A DNA stretch of 64,000 bases from Haliscomenobacter sp. (GTDB lineage: Bacteria > Bacteroidota > Bacteroidia > Chitinophagales > Saprospiraceae): the NCBI GenBank assembly GCA_016707205.1, contig JADJHZ010000012.1, forward strand, positions 73,023 through 137,022, given 5' to 3'. The notes below the pieces were generated by a model. The model searched no databases, was not told where the DNA came from, and was given only the letters and a program-made list of their open reading frames with translations. A program made the translations under genes and the position numbers. How positions within the stretch are numbered: the first letter of the stretch is position 1; every line of letters begins with the position of its first letter. Below, piece after piece: positions 36,824-45,858 of this stretch.

Positions 36824-36974
36824 TTTTGATGCAGTAGTTGATTTTGGTCCGAAAAGAAAAAAAACAATACCAGGATAAAAAAAAGCAAAAGGAATGGAAG
36901 AAACTTTTACCCTCTGCGTAGTAAGGGTTAAAAGAAAGAAACCATTTTTTATCACATTTTATCCTTTTGCAACT

Positions 36975-37865
36975 ATGAAAACGAATTTCTTGAAATTAGC
37001 CGGATTTTTCGCCCTAATGTTCGGATCGGTTATGCTGTTTACCCAATGCCATACTGACGTCAATGGAATGGGGCCGGAGGACTTTCAGGGGAACCTCCAA
37101 AGGGGTAATGGCCGGGGAAGGGGCGCTCAAAACGGACAACAAGCCGGCACGCCGGGTGGGCAGGAAGAAAAAGGGCTTTCCAAAGAAGCGGTTTGCACCT
37201 GCTTGACCGCTAATTTCCCTGCCGAGGCCTTGTCGGAGGCAGAAAAGGAAAGCCTGCTGTTCATGGCCGAAGAAGAAAAGCTGGCGCGGGACGTCTATCT
37301 GGAATTATTCGCCAAGTGGCAAAGCCCGGCGTTCAGTAACATTGCTGGTTCGGAACAACGCCACATGAATGCCATTGCCTGCCTCCTGAGCAAGTACCAG
37401 GTGGAGGATCCGGCAGGGAATAATGCCGCTGGAGTGTTTAAGAATGAAACATTGCAGAAACTCTACGCGAAGTTGCTGGCCGATGGGTCCGTATCCCTGG
37501 AGGCCGCTTTTACGGTAGGAGCAACTATTGAGGACCTGGATATTTCGGATTTGCTCAAGGCCTCCGAAGAGGCCGATAATCAGGACATAAAAGCCGTATA
37601 CGCCGAACTGACCAAAGGATCCCGGAATCACCTACGGGCGTTTACCAGAAACCTGGGGAACCTGGAGGCCAGTTATACGCCGCAATACCTTAGCAAAGAA
37701 CTGTTCGACGAGATCCTCAGCCAGGATCAGGAACGCGGGGGTTCGATTTGCGGGACCTGCTCCAATGGTCAGGGAAGTAACGGAAAAGGAGCCGGTGGGG
37801 GTAACTGCAACAACGGCACGGGTGCCGGCAAGGGGAACAACGGAAAAGGACGCGGGAGAGGATAG
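36975..37865 (+). CDS. DUF2202 ferritin-like exported protein with Gly/Asn-rich tail
   Basis: A 296-residue protein. The N-terminus (MKTNFLKLAGFFALMFGSVM...LFTQC) looks like a signal peptide with a possible lipidated Cys. After a Gly/Arg-rich stretch comes the DUF2202 four-helix bundle (about residues 75-235): ALSEAEKESLLFMAEEEKLARDVYLEL with the EEEK-type metal-binding motif, AGSEQRHMNAI, and SRNHLRAFTRNLG. The last 50 residues are a low-complexity Gly/Asn/Lys tail (GQGSNGKGAGGGN-like). DUF2202 proteins are ferritin-like; iron or redox function is inferred. It is directly upstream of an ECF sigma and membrane gene. Confidence 0.88.
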   Translation: MKTNFLKLAGFFALMFGSVMLFTQCHTDVNGMGPEDFQGNLQRGNGRGRGAQNGQQAGTPGGQEEKGLSKEAVCTCLTANFPAEALSEAEKESLLFMAEEEKLARDVYLELFAKWQSPAFSNIAGSEQRHMNAIACLLSKYQVEDPAGNNAAGVFKNETLQKLYAKLLADGSVSLEAAFTVGATIEDLDISDLLKASEEADNQDIKAVYAELTKGSRNHLRAFTRNLGNLEASYTPQYLSKELFDEILSQDQERGGSICGTCSNGQGSNGKGAGGGNCNNGTGAGKGNNGKGRGRG

Positions 37866-37961
37866 GCTTAATCTTCCGAAGAGCTGATCGCGCATTGCGA
37901 CCGCAAAACAAGGGGGCTTCAGAAAAGGCCGGAGCGCTTTCCTGGAGCCCCTGTTTCATTA

Positions 37962-38035
37962 GACTTGTTGCGACGGGAGCATCGCGGGTTTAAAATGGCT
38001 ATTTTCCCCACCACGCTGACCCGTCGCAACAAGTC
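37962..38035. repeat. Perfect 16-bp inverted repeat before the ECF sigma gene
   Basis: GACTTGTTGCGACGGG (37962-37977) is matched by CCCGTCGCAACAAGTC (38020-38035), arms 42 bases apart. The 74-bp block may be a REP/MITE-like element or a large hairpin in the leader of the sigma gene. No T run follows the second arm. Confidence 0.6.
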
Positions 38036-38069
38036 CATTATCTTTACCCAACACGAACAGGAAAAGCTC

Positions 38070-38660
38070 ATGCTCGTTCCACAATCCATCTGCAAAAGGT
38101 TAAGCGATGCGGAAATCCTCCGGAAATCGATCGAGGAAGTCGATTACTTTTCCTGCCTTTACGACCGGTATGAAGAGAAACTGCTTCGGTATATCCACCG
38201 CATTGCCCGAATTTCGGATTCGGAAGCAGAGGATATTCTTCAGGATGCGTTTGTGAAGATCTGGAAAAACTTATATGCCATTGATCCCGAACTGAAAGTG
38301 TCGAGTTGGGTTTTCCGCATTGTGCACAATGAGACGGTTTCCTGGCTTCGCCGCCAAACATCCTATGGGAAAGACCGGAACGTTCCGTTGAAAGAAACCT
38401 TTGATACGGCTGCCGAACCCAACCTTCTCCTCGAAGGAGAAGAAAGTCAGCGTCCTGAACGCCGGATACAGTTTCTGCTGGAGCAGCTTCCGCAGGTTTC
38501 CCGCGAGGTGCTGGCGCTAAAATTTTTCGAAGAAATGAGCTATGCCGAGATTTCGGACGTATTAAAGATTCCGGAAGGGACGGTGGCCACCCGGATTAAT
38601 CGGGCAAAGAAGGCATTTGCAGAATTGGCGGCAAAAAACAAAATCTCTTTTGAATTTTAA
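38070..38660 (+). CDS. ECF-type RNA polymerase sigma factor
   Basis: A 196-residue sigma-70-family factor. Region 2 is YDRYEEKLLRYIHRIARISDSEAEDILQDAFVKIW (about residues 29-63 from this start, given as a span here), with the -10-recognition and core-binding helices. Region 4 is SREVLALKFFEEMSYAEISDVL and EGTVATRINRAKK (helix-turn-helix for the -35 element). ATG at 38070 is preferred because an earlier ATG (37995) would place the inverted repeat in the coding region; the choice is not certain. The next gene, a membrane protein, starts 11 bases after, and the DUF2202 gene precedes it. Confidence 0.85.
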   Translation: MLVPQSICKRLSDAEILRKSIEEVDYFSCLYDRYEEKLLRYIHRIARISDSEAEDILQDAFVKIWKNLYAIDPELKVSSWVFRIVHNETVSWLRRQTSYGKDRNVPLKETFDTAAEPNLLLEGEESQRPERRIQFLLEQLPQVSREVLALKFFEEMSYAEISDVLKIPEGTVATRINRAKKAFAELAAKNKISFEF

Positions 38661-38670
38661 ACTTGCGATC

Positions 38671-39429
38671 ATGGAAGGTTCGGAAAAACTGATGGCCAAA
38701 ATTAAACAGCAGCAGATTAAGCCAAGGCCGAAGTGGCATTTGTGGGCGCAGCGAAGCCTGACAGGGGCAGGGTTTGTCGTTGCCGTGCTCTTGGGAGCTT
38801 TGGCTTTTTCTATTCTGTTGTTTGCTATCCAGCAGACCGATTTTAACGTATTAAGCCATTTAAAGCATTCGCAGTTGGAATTTTTCCTGGGATTACTTCC
38901 TTTTTTCTGGATTGGCTTGCTGATCCTGTCCTTGCTCACGACGATGTACGGCATTCGGCACTCTTCCAGAGGCTATAAATTTACGCTGGCCCGGCAAATG
39001 GGGTATAGCGCGGCGCTGAGCATACTTTTGGGCGTCTTGTTCTTTATTACCGGAGGCGCTTCCTATCTGGAAAAAGTATTTGCCATTCGGGTGAGTCTTT
39101 ACGAAAGTATCCAGGAAAAAAAGATCAAACTCTGGATGATGCCGGAGCAAGGCCAGTTGGCTGGGCAGATCCTGGAGGTCGATTCTTCGACGTTTCGATT
39201 AGCGGATTTTTCCGGAAAAACCTGGACTATCGATTACGATAGCGCGTTCATTGCGCCGGTGGTCTTACTCGAACCGGGAGAGGAAATTAAGCTCTTGGGG
39301 AAAATGGAAGGAAAAACCCGTTTTCTGGCCGAAGATATCCGGCCATGGCAAGGCCCAGGGAGCCGGAATGGCGGGCGTGGAGGCCCCCCTTGGGAGAATG
39401 GCCGGAGGATTGGGGGAAAGGCTTACTAA
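38671..39429 (+). CDS. Membrane protein coupled to ECF sigma (possible anti-sigma factor)
   Basis: A 252-residue protein with a 35-residue cytoplasmic N-terminus (MEGSEKLMAKIKQQQIKPRP...), three hydrophobic segments (about residues 30-54, 72-95 and 110-135) and a C-terminal, probably extracytoplasmic, domain of about 115 residues. That domain is beta-like and ends in a Gly/Arg tail (GSRNGGRGG). Its start 11 bases after the sigma gene, and its topology, suggest it holds or senses for the sigma factor; no known anti-sigma motif (zinc HxxxCxxC) is present, so the role is inference. Confidence 0.7.
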   Translation: MEGSEKLMAKIKQQQIKPRPKWHLWAQRSLTGAGFVVAVLLGALAFSILLFAIQQTDFNVLSHLKHSQLEFFLGLLPFFWIGLLILSLLTTMYGIRHSSRGYKFTLARQMGYSAALSILLGVLFFITGGASYLEKVFAIRVSLYESIQEKKIKLWMMPEQGQLAGQILEVDSSTFRLADFSGKTWTIDYDSAFIAPVVLLEPGEEIKLLGKMEGKTRFLAEDIRPWQGPGSRNGGRGGPPWENGRRIGGKAY

Positions 39430-39542
39430 ACGCGCCTTTCCAAACCCTGCAAAAACCCTGTTTTTTCTTTGAGCAAGCGGTTGCCCTTCCGATATTGTGT
39501 GGTCGAAGAGCAACCGTTTATTAGCCATTAACCTGAACCAAT

Positions 39543-40448
39543 ATGAAACCACTCTGGGGAATTGACATGGGAGGAACCAAAATCGAAGGGGTGATCCTGC
39601 GCGATAAAGACGATCCGGAGGTTTTGACCCGCCTGAGGGTGCCTACCGAAAAAGAAGGAGGATACGAGCACATCATCGGCCAGATCGGGAAACTGGTAGA
39701 CCTGATGCACAGGGAATCCGGCCTGCAACCCGGGATCATTGGGATGGGTCATCCCGGCGCCCTTGATCCTCAGACCCAGACCATGAAAAACAGCAACACC
39801 ACGGTGGTAAACGGGATGCCGTTTAAACGGGACCTGGAAGCAGCCCTGGGCATTCCCTTTGTGCTGGCAAACGATGCGAATTGTTTCGCTGTTGCGGAGG
39901 CCAACATGGGCGCCGTGAAGACCCACATGCCCGATGCCCGCATAGTGTTTGGCGTGATCATGGGAACCGGCGTTGGCGGCGGGATTGTCATCGACGGAAA
40001 AGTGTGGAACGGGCGCCAGGGAATCGGCGGGGAATGGGGGCATAGCTACCTGGATGATTCCGGCGGCGTGTGTTATTGCGGGAAAACGGGCTGCGTAGAA
40101 ACCTTATTGTGCGGGCCTGCCACGGAGCGTTACTATGCTGGAATCAACGGCGTTCGACGGCCTTTGCCAGAGATCGTTCAGCGTTACGATGCCGGGGATC
40201 CGGCTGCGGTCGAAACCCTCGACCGCCTGATGCATTTCTTTGGCAAGGGCATGTCCAATGTGATCAATATCCTGGATCCGGATGTGATCGTCCTGGGCGG
40301 AGGGGTAGGCAATATGAACCTCCTGTACAGCGCAGGAGTGGAAAAAGTGAAAAAATTCGTGTTTAATCTACGGTTGGATACCGTTTTTCTCCGGCCTGAA
40401 CTGGGGGATAGCGCAGGCGTTTTTGGGGCTGCTTATCTGGTAGCTTAA
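39543..40448 (+). CDS. ROK-family sugar kinase
   Basis: A 301-residue kinase. GIDMGGTKIEG is the N-terminal ATP-binding phosphate motif. VLANDANCFAVAEA gives the catalytic Asp region. GTGVGGGIVIDGKVWNG follows, then GGEWGHSY with the zinc-ligand His and CYCGKTGCVETLLCGPA, the ROK zinc-binding motif. The protein probably phosphorylates a hexose (fructose, glucose or mannose); no repressor HTH is present. It follows the ECF/membrane pair by 113 bases and ends before a pair of terminators. Confidence 0.9.
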   Translation: MKPLWGIDMGGTKIEGVILRDKDDPEVLTRLRVPTEKEGGYEHIIGQIGKLVDLMHRESGLQPGIIGMGHPGALDPQTQTMKNSNTTVVNGMPFKRDLEAALGIPFVLANDANCFAVAEANMGAVKTHMPDARIVFGVIMGTGVGGGIVIDGKVWNGRQGIGGEWGHSYLDDSGGVCYCGKTGCVETLLCGPATERYYAGINGVRRPLPEIVQRYDAGDPAAVETLDRLMHFFGKGMSNVINILDPDVIVLGGGVGNMNLLYSAGVEKVKKFVFNLRLDTVFLRPELGDSAGVFGAAYLVA

Positions 40449-40550
40449 AATATTCTGTTTGTCGAATAAAATGGCGGGTCTTTAGGGAAAAAACAATTTT
40501 GTAATGCAACTTTTTAGAGCAAATGACGTCTTTAATAAGTAGGACACAAT

Positions 40551-40584
40551 AAAAAAGACGAGCGGACCTAGGTACACTCGTCTT
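40551..40584 (-). terminator. Terminator for the protease-propeller-barrel gene
   Basis: Read on the minus strand, AAGACGAG and CTCGTCTT (40584-40555) form an 8-bp stem with a 14-base loop, followed by a T run (A run at 40551-40556 on the plus strand). It lies about 135 bases after the stop of the gene that ends at 40721. Confidence 0.65.
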
Positions 40585-40622
40585 CAACAAGATAGAGTTT
40601 TTTCATACTAATCCTGTTTACT

Positions 40623-40659
40623 GTTGCCGTGGCATAATATTGTACGGCAACTTTTTTTT
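40623..40659 (+). terminator. Intrinsic terminator after the ROK kinase
   Basis: GTTGCCGT (40623-40630) pairs with ACGGCAAC (40644-40651), then eight T (40652-40659). Located 174 bases downstream of the kinase stop in a convergent gap. Confidence 0.75.
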
Positions 40660-40720
40660 CTTAGTGCCAAAAGTAAGGCAATTCTCTGGAATTGAAAAAA
40701 TCTTTTTTCAACAACACGCC

Positions 40721-43700
40721 TTACCACCCCGGCAAAAAGTTCAACCCAAATCCTCCTTTGGCGTTTTTCACCAGCGGTACCGCGTAGAACGGCTCCAGTA
40801 CGAGGGCCCCGAACAGGTTGACCCGAAGCGAAGCACCCGCGCTAAATAACGGCTTTACCTTGGCGAACCCCGATTCGTTCTGGTCTTTAAACTGATCGAA
40901 ATCAAACCAGGCTAAGCCTCCATCCACGAAAAAGTTGAGGTCGGTAAATAAAAAATTGGTTGGGATCAGCGACAATTGCTTGGGGCCGGTAAACGGGATA
41001 CGCACCTCGAAGTTTCCCAGCAGGATGCTCGATCCGAACAGGTTGTCTTCCTGAATGAGGCCCTGGACCAGGAGGTCGTTGGTCACCTCCGAATTGAATC
41101 CGCGCACAAACCAGGGGCTTCCCAGATACATCGGATACAAACGGCGTCCATCCTGTCCGTAACGGCCATTATGCATGACGCGAGCGGCTAAACCAATGGG
41201 TTTGAAAAACCGGTATACCCGCATATCGGCCGTTGCGGAGAAGAACGAGAATTCTCCCATGTAATGCCTTGCCTCCAGGCGGTATCGATGCCCGTTGAGG
41301 GGCGCCGTCAGGCCAAAGAACGAATTGTCGCCTACCGCTGCTGCGCCAAGGCTCCAAAGGCTAAAACCGGCAGGCGCATCCAGCCGGTCGCGGTCGCGGT
41401 AAACCAACTGGCCAAAGCCGTCGTAGTAGTTGCTCTCGCGAATCAGGCTTTCGCTGTACAGCGTGAAATCAATGTCGGCCTCCAGGCGAAACGTACTGGA
41501 AAACGGAAGCTGGGTAAAGAGCCCCACCCGATCCTGGAATACCCGCTCGGTCAGAAAGGTCCATTTTTCGAATAAGATATTTTTTGGGCAATCCGCACAA
41601 GGAAGGGTGTCGAGGGTAATGTCCTCAATCGCAAAATTGCGGAAAGGAATATGAGAAAGCGAAGCGCCGTAGTGCAGTTTGTTCTTCCGGTTGAGGTAAG
41701 CCACCGAGCCCCCGAAATCCTGGATCTCGCCATTCATCGCCAGGCTGACGAAAAACTGGTTATTGCCCAAAATATCGCTGAACAGCATATCGATAGCCCC
41801 GGCCAACCCGGTCGTGGTACCGATCGTATTGCTGGTCCCTACTCCAAGGCCGCCTCCGCCCCCAATATAATCCAACTTGAATTTGGACTTGAACGGCACT
41901 TTTTGAGTTGCGGCATAAGAAGCAATGGTGTTGTCGCTGATGGTGGCCAGTTGGGCGTCGACGGAGCTTTTCACCGTGCGGTTGAGACGGGGCAGGAAAG
42001 CAGCTTCCATCGTGACCACGGTGGGGTCGACTTCCTGGTTCAGCCAGTCTTTTTCTTCCGCCCGGTAGATGCTGTATCCGCGTTTGTTGTAGAGGGTATA
42101 CAGCACTCTGTTTTGGCGGCGGTCTACCGAAATAGCCGGAGAATAGTGGGCGATCCCGCTGATCCCGGTAGCCAGATCGGTCAGTTGGAAGACCTTGCCG
42201 GTTTGAGGCTCGTAACGGTATAGGTTGCGGTAGCCATCCCGGTTGGACAGGAAGAAGATATGGCCTTCGGTGTCGAACAGGGGGTTGAGGTTGTCGCCGC
42301 CGGGGAATATATCGATATGGTCTACTGCCCGGGTGGTCATATCCATGATCGCGAGGTTGTAGGTCAGCTTACCGTATGTTCTCCCCTTTTCAAAAGCTAA
42401 TTGATCGGTAGAGAAAACGATCTGCTGCCCGTCTTCCCCCCAACTGGCATGGATTTCGGAGTAGCGGTCGTTGGTCAGCTGGGTGAGCTGTTTGGACCTC
42501 AGATCGTAAAGGAACAGGTCTGTTTGGCCGTCAACGAGACCGGAGAGTAGAATTTTTTCCCCTTTTGGCGCCCAACTCGGATTAGCGAAAGCGGGAAGGT
42601 CTTTGATCGGACCTTCTTCCAGGGTTTTTCCGGTGAGCGGGTCTTTAATGATGAGGATATTACGCCCTTTGCTAAATCCAACGAAGGCCACTCGCCGGCT
42701 ATCCGGCGACCAGGTGCCGGAGGATTCGATGAAATCGAAAAAATCAATATCCCCGGAGCGGCTGGTGCTGGCCACGGTCTTGATGATCTTTCCCGTGCTG
42801 GCTTCTGCCAGGAAAATATCGGTGGAAAACAGGTTTTTCTCCGAGAGGAATAGAATATACCGGCCATTGGGGCTCAGGGAAGGCGAGATGTTCATCGTTC
42901 CCCCATCTTGCTCGTCCAAAACGGCTTTGCCGGGAATGCCCTTCTCTTTTCCGTCTACAAAAGGCTGGAATTGTTTCTGCAAGGCTTCCTGCCATAGTTT
43001 GGACAGGTCCTCCTTTTTCATGTTGAGCACCATGGGGATGGCCATATCGACGCCATACAGATAAATGGCCCGGAAGAAGGGCTCGATGATGTCGTCGCCT
43101 TTCAACCCCGTCAGGAAGACCCAAAAGGCGTGTCCGTAACGGTAAGGGAAATATTTGGGGTTGTTCATCTGGTCGAGCGTGGGCACATCCTTATTAACAA
43201 CGGCGTCGCGCATCCACATTGCGGTGTGGGGGTCTACACTTCCGATAGACATGTATTCCGCCATACCTTCCACGATCCAGAGCGGGAGATTACCCAGGTT
43301 TTGGAGCGAGCTGGAGTCCCCTCCCAGAATTGCGTTGAACTGGAATGCATGGACGAGCTCATGGCCAAGCACCTGGATGGTCGCCTGGTTAGAGATGTTG
43401 ATGGGCATGATGACCCGGTTTTTGAAGGCCTCCGTAACGCCTCCGGTCCCAGCCCCTACCTGACCGCTGATGGAGTTGGTCTGTTGGAAGTCCGGATGGT
43501 CGTTGTAAAAGATCAATGGATTCCGGTTCGGGATCGTGTCGTTCAGGATATTTTGGTGGAAGCGGTACCACATTTCGGAGGCTCCCGCGAGTTCGCTGCG
43601 GCGCACCGGGTTGTTCAGGTAGGAGTAGAACTCGAAATTGGAGCTTTGGTAAACCTGGAAGTTGAAGTTTTCGTATATAGGCTTGTTCCTTCCAAAGTAC

Positions 43701-43771
43701 TGCGCTTGCGCCAGAGGCAGGCCGGTGGCAAAAAGGCAGATCCAAACGGCAAAACGAATAAATGCTTTCAT
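40721..43771 (-). CDS. Secreted metalloprotease - beta-propeller - outer-membrane barrel fusion
   Basis: A 1,016-residue exported protein. After a signal peptide (residues 1-23) comes a gluzincin-like protease domain: HELVH at 137-141 (HExxH zinc motif) and WIVEGMAEY with the third ligand at about E168. The middle (about 280-600) is a TolB-like WD40/PD40 propeller, with repeats such as GTWSPDSRRVAFVG, PSWAPKGEKILLSG and ASWGEDGQQIVFST. The C-terminus (about 690-1,016) is a Bac_surface_Ag/BamA-like barrel with GLGVGTSNTIGTTTGLAG and the final strands (LFGALVLEPFYAVPL). It likely sits in the outer membrane. Substrate unknown. It is a single gene, ends in a terminator and is divergent from the M14 peptidase. 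Confidence 0.85.
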   Translation of the reverse strand: MKAFIRFAVWICLFATGLPLAQAQYFGRNKPIYENFNFQVYQSSNFEFYSYLNNPVRRSELAGASEMWYRFHQNILNDTIPNRNPLIFYNDHPDFQQTNSISGQVGAGTGGVTEAFKNRVIMPINISNQATIQVLGHELVHAFQFNAILGGDSSSLQNLGNLPLWIVEGMAEYMSIGSVDPHTAMWMRDAVVNKDVPTLDQMNNPKYFPYRYGHAFWVFLTGLKGDDIIEPFFRAIYLYGVDMAIPMVLNMKKEDLSKLWQEALQKQFQPFVDGKEKGIPGKAVLDEQDGGTMNISPSLSPNGRYILFLSEKNLFSTDIFLAEASTGKIIKTVASTSRSGDIDFFDFIESSGTWSPDSRRVAFVGFSKGRNILIIKDPLTGKTLEEGPIKDLPAFANPSWAPKGEKILLSGLVDGQTDLFLYDLRSKQLTQLTNDRYSEIHASWGEDGQQIVFSTDQLAFEKGRTYGKLTYNLAIMDMTTRAVDHIDIFPGGDNLNPLFDTEGHIFFLSNRDGYRNLYRYEPQTGKVFQLTDLATGISGIAHYSPAISVDRRQNRVLYTLYNKRGYSIYRAEEKDWLNQEVDPTVVTMEAAFLPRLNRTVKSSVDAQLATISDNTIASYAATQKVPFKSKFKLDYIGGGGGLGVGTSNTIGTTTGLAGAIDMLFSDILGNNQFFVSLAMNGEIQDFGGSVAYLNRKNKLHYGASLSHIPFRNFAIEDITLDTLPCADCPKNILFEKWTFLTERVFQDRVGLFTQLPFSSTFRLEADIDFTLYSESLIRESNYYDGFGQLVYRDRDRLDAPAGFSLWSLGAAAVGDNSFFGLTAPLNGHRYRLEARHYMGEFSFFSATADMRVYRFFKPIGLAARVMHNGRYGQDGRRLYPMYLGSPWFVRGFNSEVTNDLLVQGLIQEDNLFGSSILLGNFEVRIPFTGPKQLSLIPTNFLFTDLNFFVDGGLAWFDFDQFKDQNESGFAKVKPLFSAGASLRVNLFGALVLEPFYAVPLVKNAKGGFGLNFLPGW

Positions 43772-44060
43772 AGATGAATGGTTGTTTCTTCTTAGCGTAT
43801 AACAGAAAGACCCCCATAACGGGTTGAAAGATAGGCCTCCAGGCCGTTAATGTTTTCTTAAACACGGCATTTTGGTTGTTTCCCTGACATTTTGATCGGG
43901 AAGTTAAGGCATTTCGGTTATGCCGTCTTCCTTATCGCCGATGAAAAAGCCTCCCGACCGGATTTTTGATGTTTCAACGCCTGGTTTATGGCTTAGGATC
44001 GCAGAGAATAGGTATTTTTAGCGATATTTTTTTCCGGATACCCTACCTAAATTGATCCGT

Positions 44061-45830
44061 ATGATTCGCGTTGCCCTTCTCCTCTGTTTTTCGCTCTTTA
44101 TCCTGCGGGGTCTTTCAGCTCAGCAAGCGTTGCTCGCGCCTTTTGAAAAGGGCGTCAACCGATCGGCCACCTATGCCGAAACCATTGCTTTTTATCAGCA
44201 ACTGGCGCGGAAATACCCCAAGGCGTTCAAACTGCAACCGCACGGAGCTACGGATTCGGGCTTTCCCCTTCACCTGGGCATCCTGTCGGCGGATGGGACG
44301 TTTACCCCGGAGAAAGCGGAAAGCGGCAAAAAATGCGTGCTGTTCATCAACAATGCGATTCATCCTGGCGAACCCGATGGCGTCGACGCTTCTATGCTCT
44401 TGCTGCGCGACCTCCTTTCCGACCCGGCCCGGCTTCGGACCCTGGATCAGGTAGTTCTCCTCGTCGTGCCTTTTTACAACATCGGGGGAGGCCTTAACCG
44501 GACTTCCTTTAGCCGCGCCAACCAAAATGGCCCCGAAGCGTACGGTTTTCGGGGCAATGCCCGCAACCTCGATCTCAACCGGGATTTCATCAAGTGCGAC
44601 TCCCGAAACGCCCAAACGTTTAATCAAATCTACGCCCGTTGGAGGCCCCACGTTTTTGTGGATACCCACGTGTCTAATGGAGCGGACTATCCGTACACCA
44701 TGACGCTCATCGCCACCCAGCACAACAAACTCGAAGCGGGGTTGGGGCACTTTCTGAACGCCCGGTTTCTGCCTTTCTTATACAAAGGTATGGAACAGGC
44801 AGGGTGGGAAATGATTCCTTACGTTAATGTGGGCCGTAGTCCGGAAGACGGAATTTCCGGCTTTCTCGACCTCCCGAGGTACTCGTCAGGATATGCGGCC
44901 TTGCATAACGCGTTGTCCTTCATGCCGGAAGCGCATATGCTGAAGCCTTTTCCCGAGCGGGTTAAAGCCATGCGGGCTCTGTTGGATCTGTTCCTGGATT
45001 TTGCCTCCAAAGAAAGCCTGGCCATCCGGCAAGCCCGCGCCAAAGCGGATCTGGCGGTAAGCACCCAGGACAGCTTCGCCCTGAACTGGAGGCCCGACCG
45101 CTCCCGGTTTGATTCCCTGCTGTTCAAAGGATACGCCGCCAAATTCAAACCCAGCGAAGTGTCCGGGTTAGACCGCCTGTATTACGACCATGCGGCGCCG
45201 TGGCAAAAAAACATTCGCTATGCTAACTATTTCATGCCGACGATTAAAGTAAAAAAACCTTACGCGTATATTATTCCGCAAGCCTGGAAAGAGGCGGTCG
45301 AGCGCCTGCAATGGAATGGCGTGGCCATGAAAAGGCTGGAAAAAGATTACGAGATAGAGGCGGAGTTTTACTATATCAAAAAGGCTTCGTCGCCAGACGG
45401 GCCCTACGAAGGACACTTTCTACACAGCCAGGTGGAAGTGGAAACGAAAACGATGCGCCGAACCTTTCACCGGGGTGACTACGTCGTGATCGCAGACCAG
45501 CCCCTCAACCGTTACATCGTGGAAACCCTGGAACCCCAAGCCGCTGACGCTTTCTTCGCCTGGAACTTTTTCGACAGCATCCTGGATCAGAAAGAGTACT
45601 ACTCCAGCTATGTATTCGAAGACCTGGCATCGGCTTACCTTGCCGCCCATCCGGAATTAAAGCAGGCGCTCGAGGAAGAAAAACGCAAAAATCCCGAAAT
45701 GGCCAAATCGGCCAGGTTGCAATTGGATTTCGTATACCGGAACTCGCCTTACTTCGAGCCAACGTTAAACCTGTATCCAGTGGGGCGGATTGAAAATCCG
45801 GGACTGTTGAACGGGTTGGAACTTCGGTAA
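44061..45830 (+). CDS. M14-family zinc carboxypeptidase-like protein, secreted
   Basis: A 589-residue protein with a signal peptide (about residues 1-20, ending LSAQ). The peptidase domain has NNAIHPGEPDGVD (H-x-x-E zinc ligands, about residue 105), NARNLDLNRDF with the substrate-binding Arg, and VFVDTHVSNG with the third zinc His (about residue 200). A catalytic-Glu candidate lies in FMPEAHML. The C-terminal ~250 residues carry no clear family. M14 enzymes cut C-terminal residues or amides. ATG 44061 chosen over a TTG three codons earlier. The next gene, an SDR reductase, starts 28 bases on. Confidence 0.88.
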   Translation: MIRVALLLCFSLFILRGLSAQQALLAPFEKGVNRSATYAETIAFYQQLARKYPKAFKLQPHGATDSGFPLHLGILSADGTFTPEKAESGKKCVLFINNAIHPGEPDGVDASMLLLRDLLSDPARLRTLDQVVLLVVPFYNIGGGLNRTSFSRANQNGPEAYGFRGNARNLDLNRDFIKCDSRNAQTFNQIYARWRPHVFVDTHVSNGADYPYTMTLIATQHNKLEAGLGHFLNARFLPFLYKGMEQAGWEMIPYVNVGRSPEDGISGFLDLPRYSSGYAALHNALSFMPEAHMLKPFPERVKAMRALLDLFLDFASKESLAIRQARAKADLAVSTQDSFALNWRPDRSRFDSLLFKGYAAKFKPSEVSGLDRLYYDHAAPWQKNIRYANYFMPTIKVKKPYAYIIPQAWKEAVERLQWNGVAMKRLEKDYEIEAEFYYIKKASSPDGPYEGHFLHSQVEVETKTMRRTFHRGDYVVIADQPLNRYIVETLEPQAADAFFAWNFFDSILDQKEYYSSYVFEDLASAYLAAHPELKQALEEEKRKNPEMAKSARLQLDFVYRNSPYFEPTLNLYPVGRIENPGLLNGLELR

Positions 45831-45858
45831 ATAGTTGCAATAAAAAAAAACGACACAC

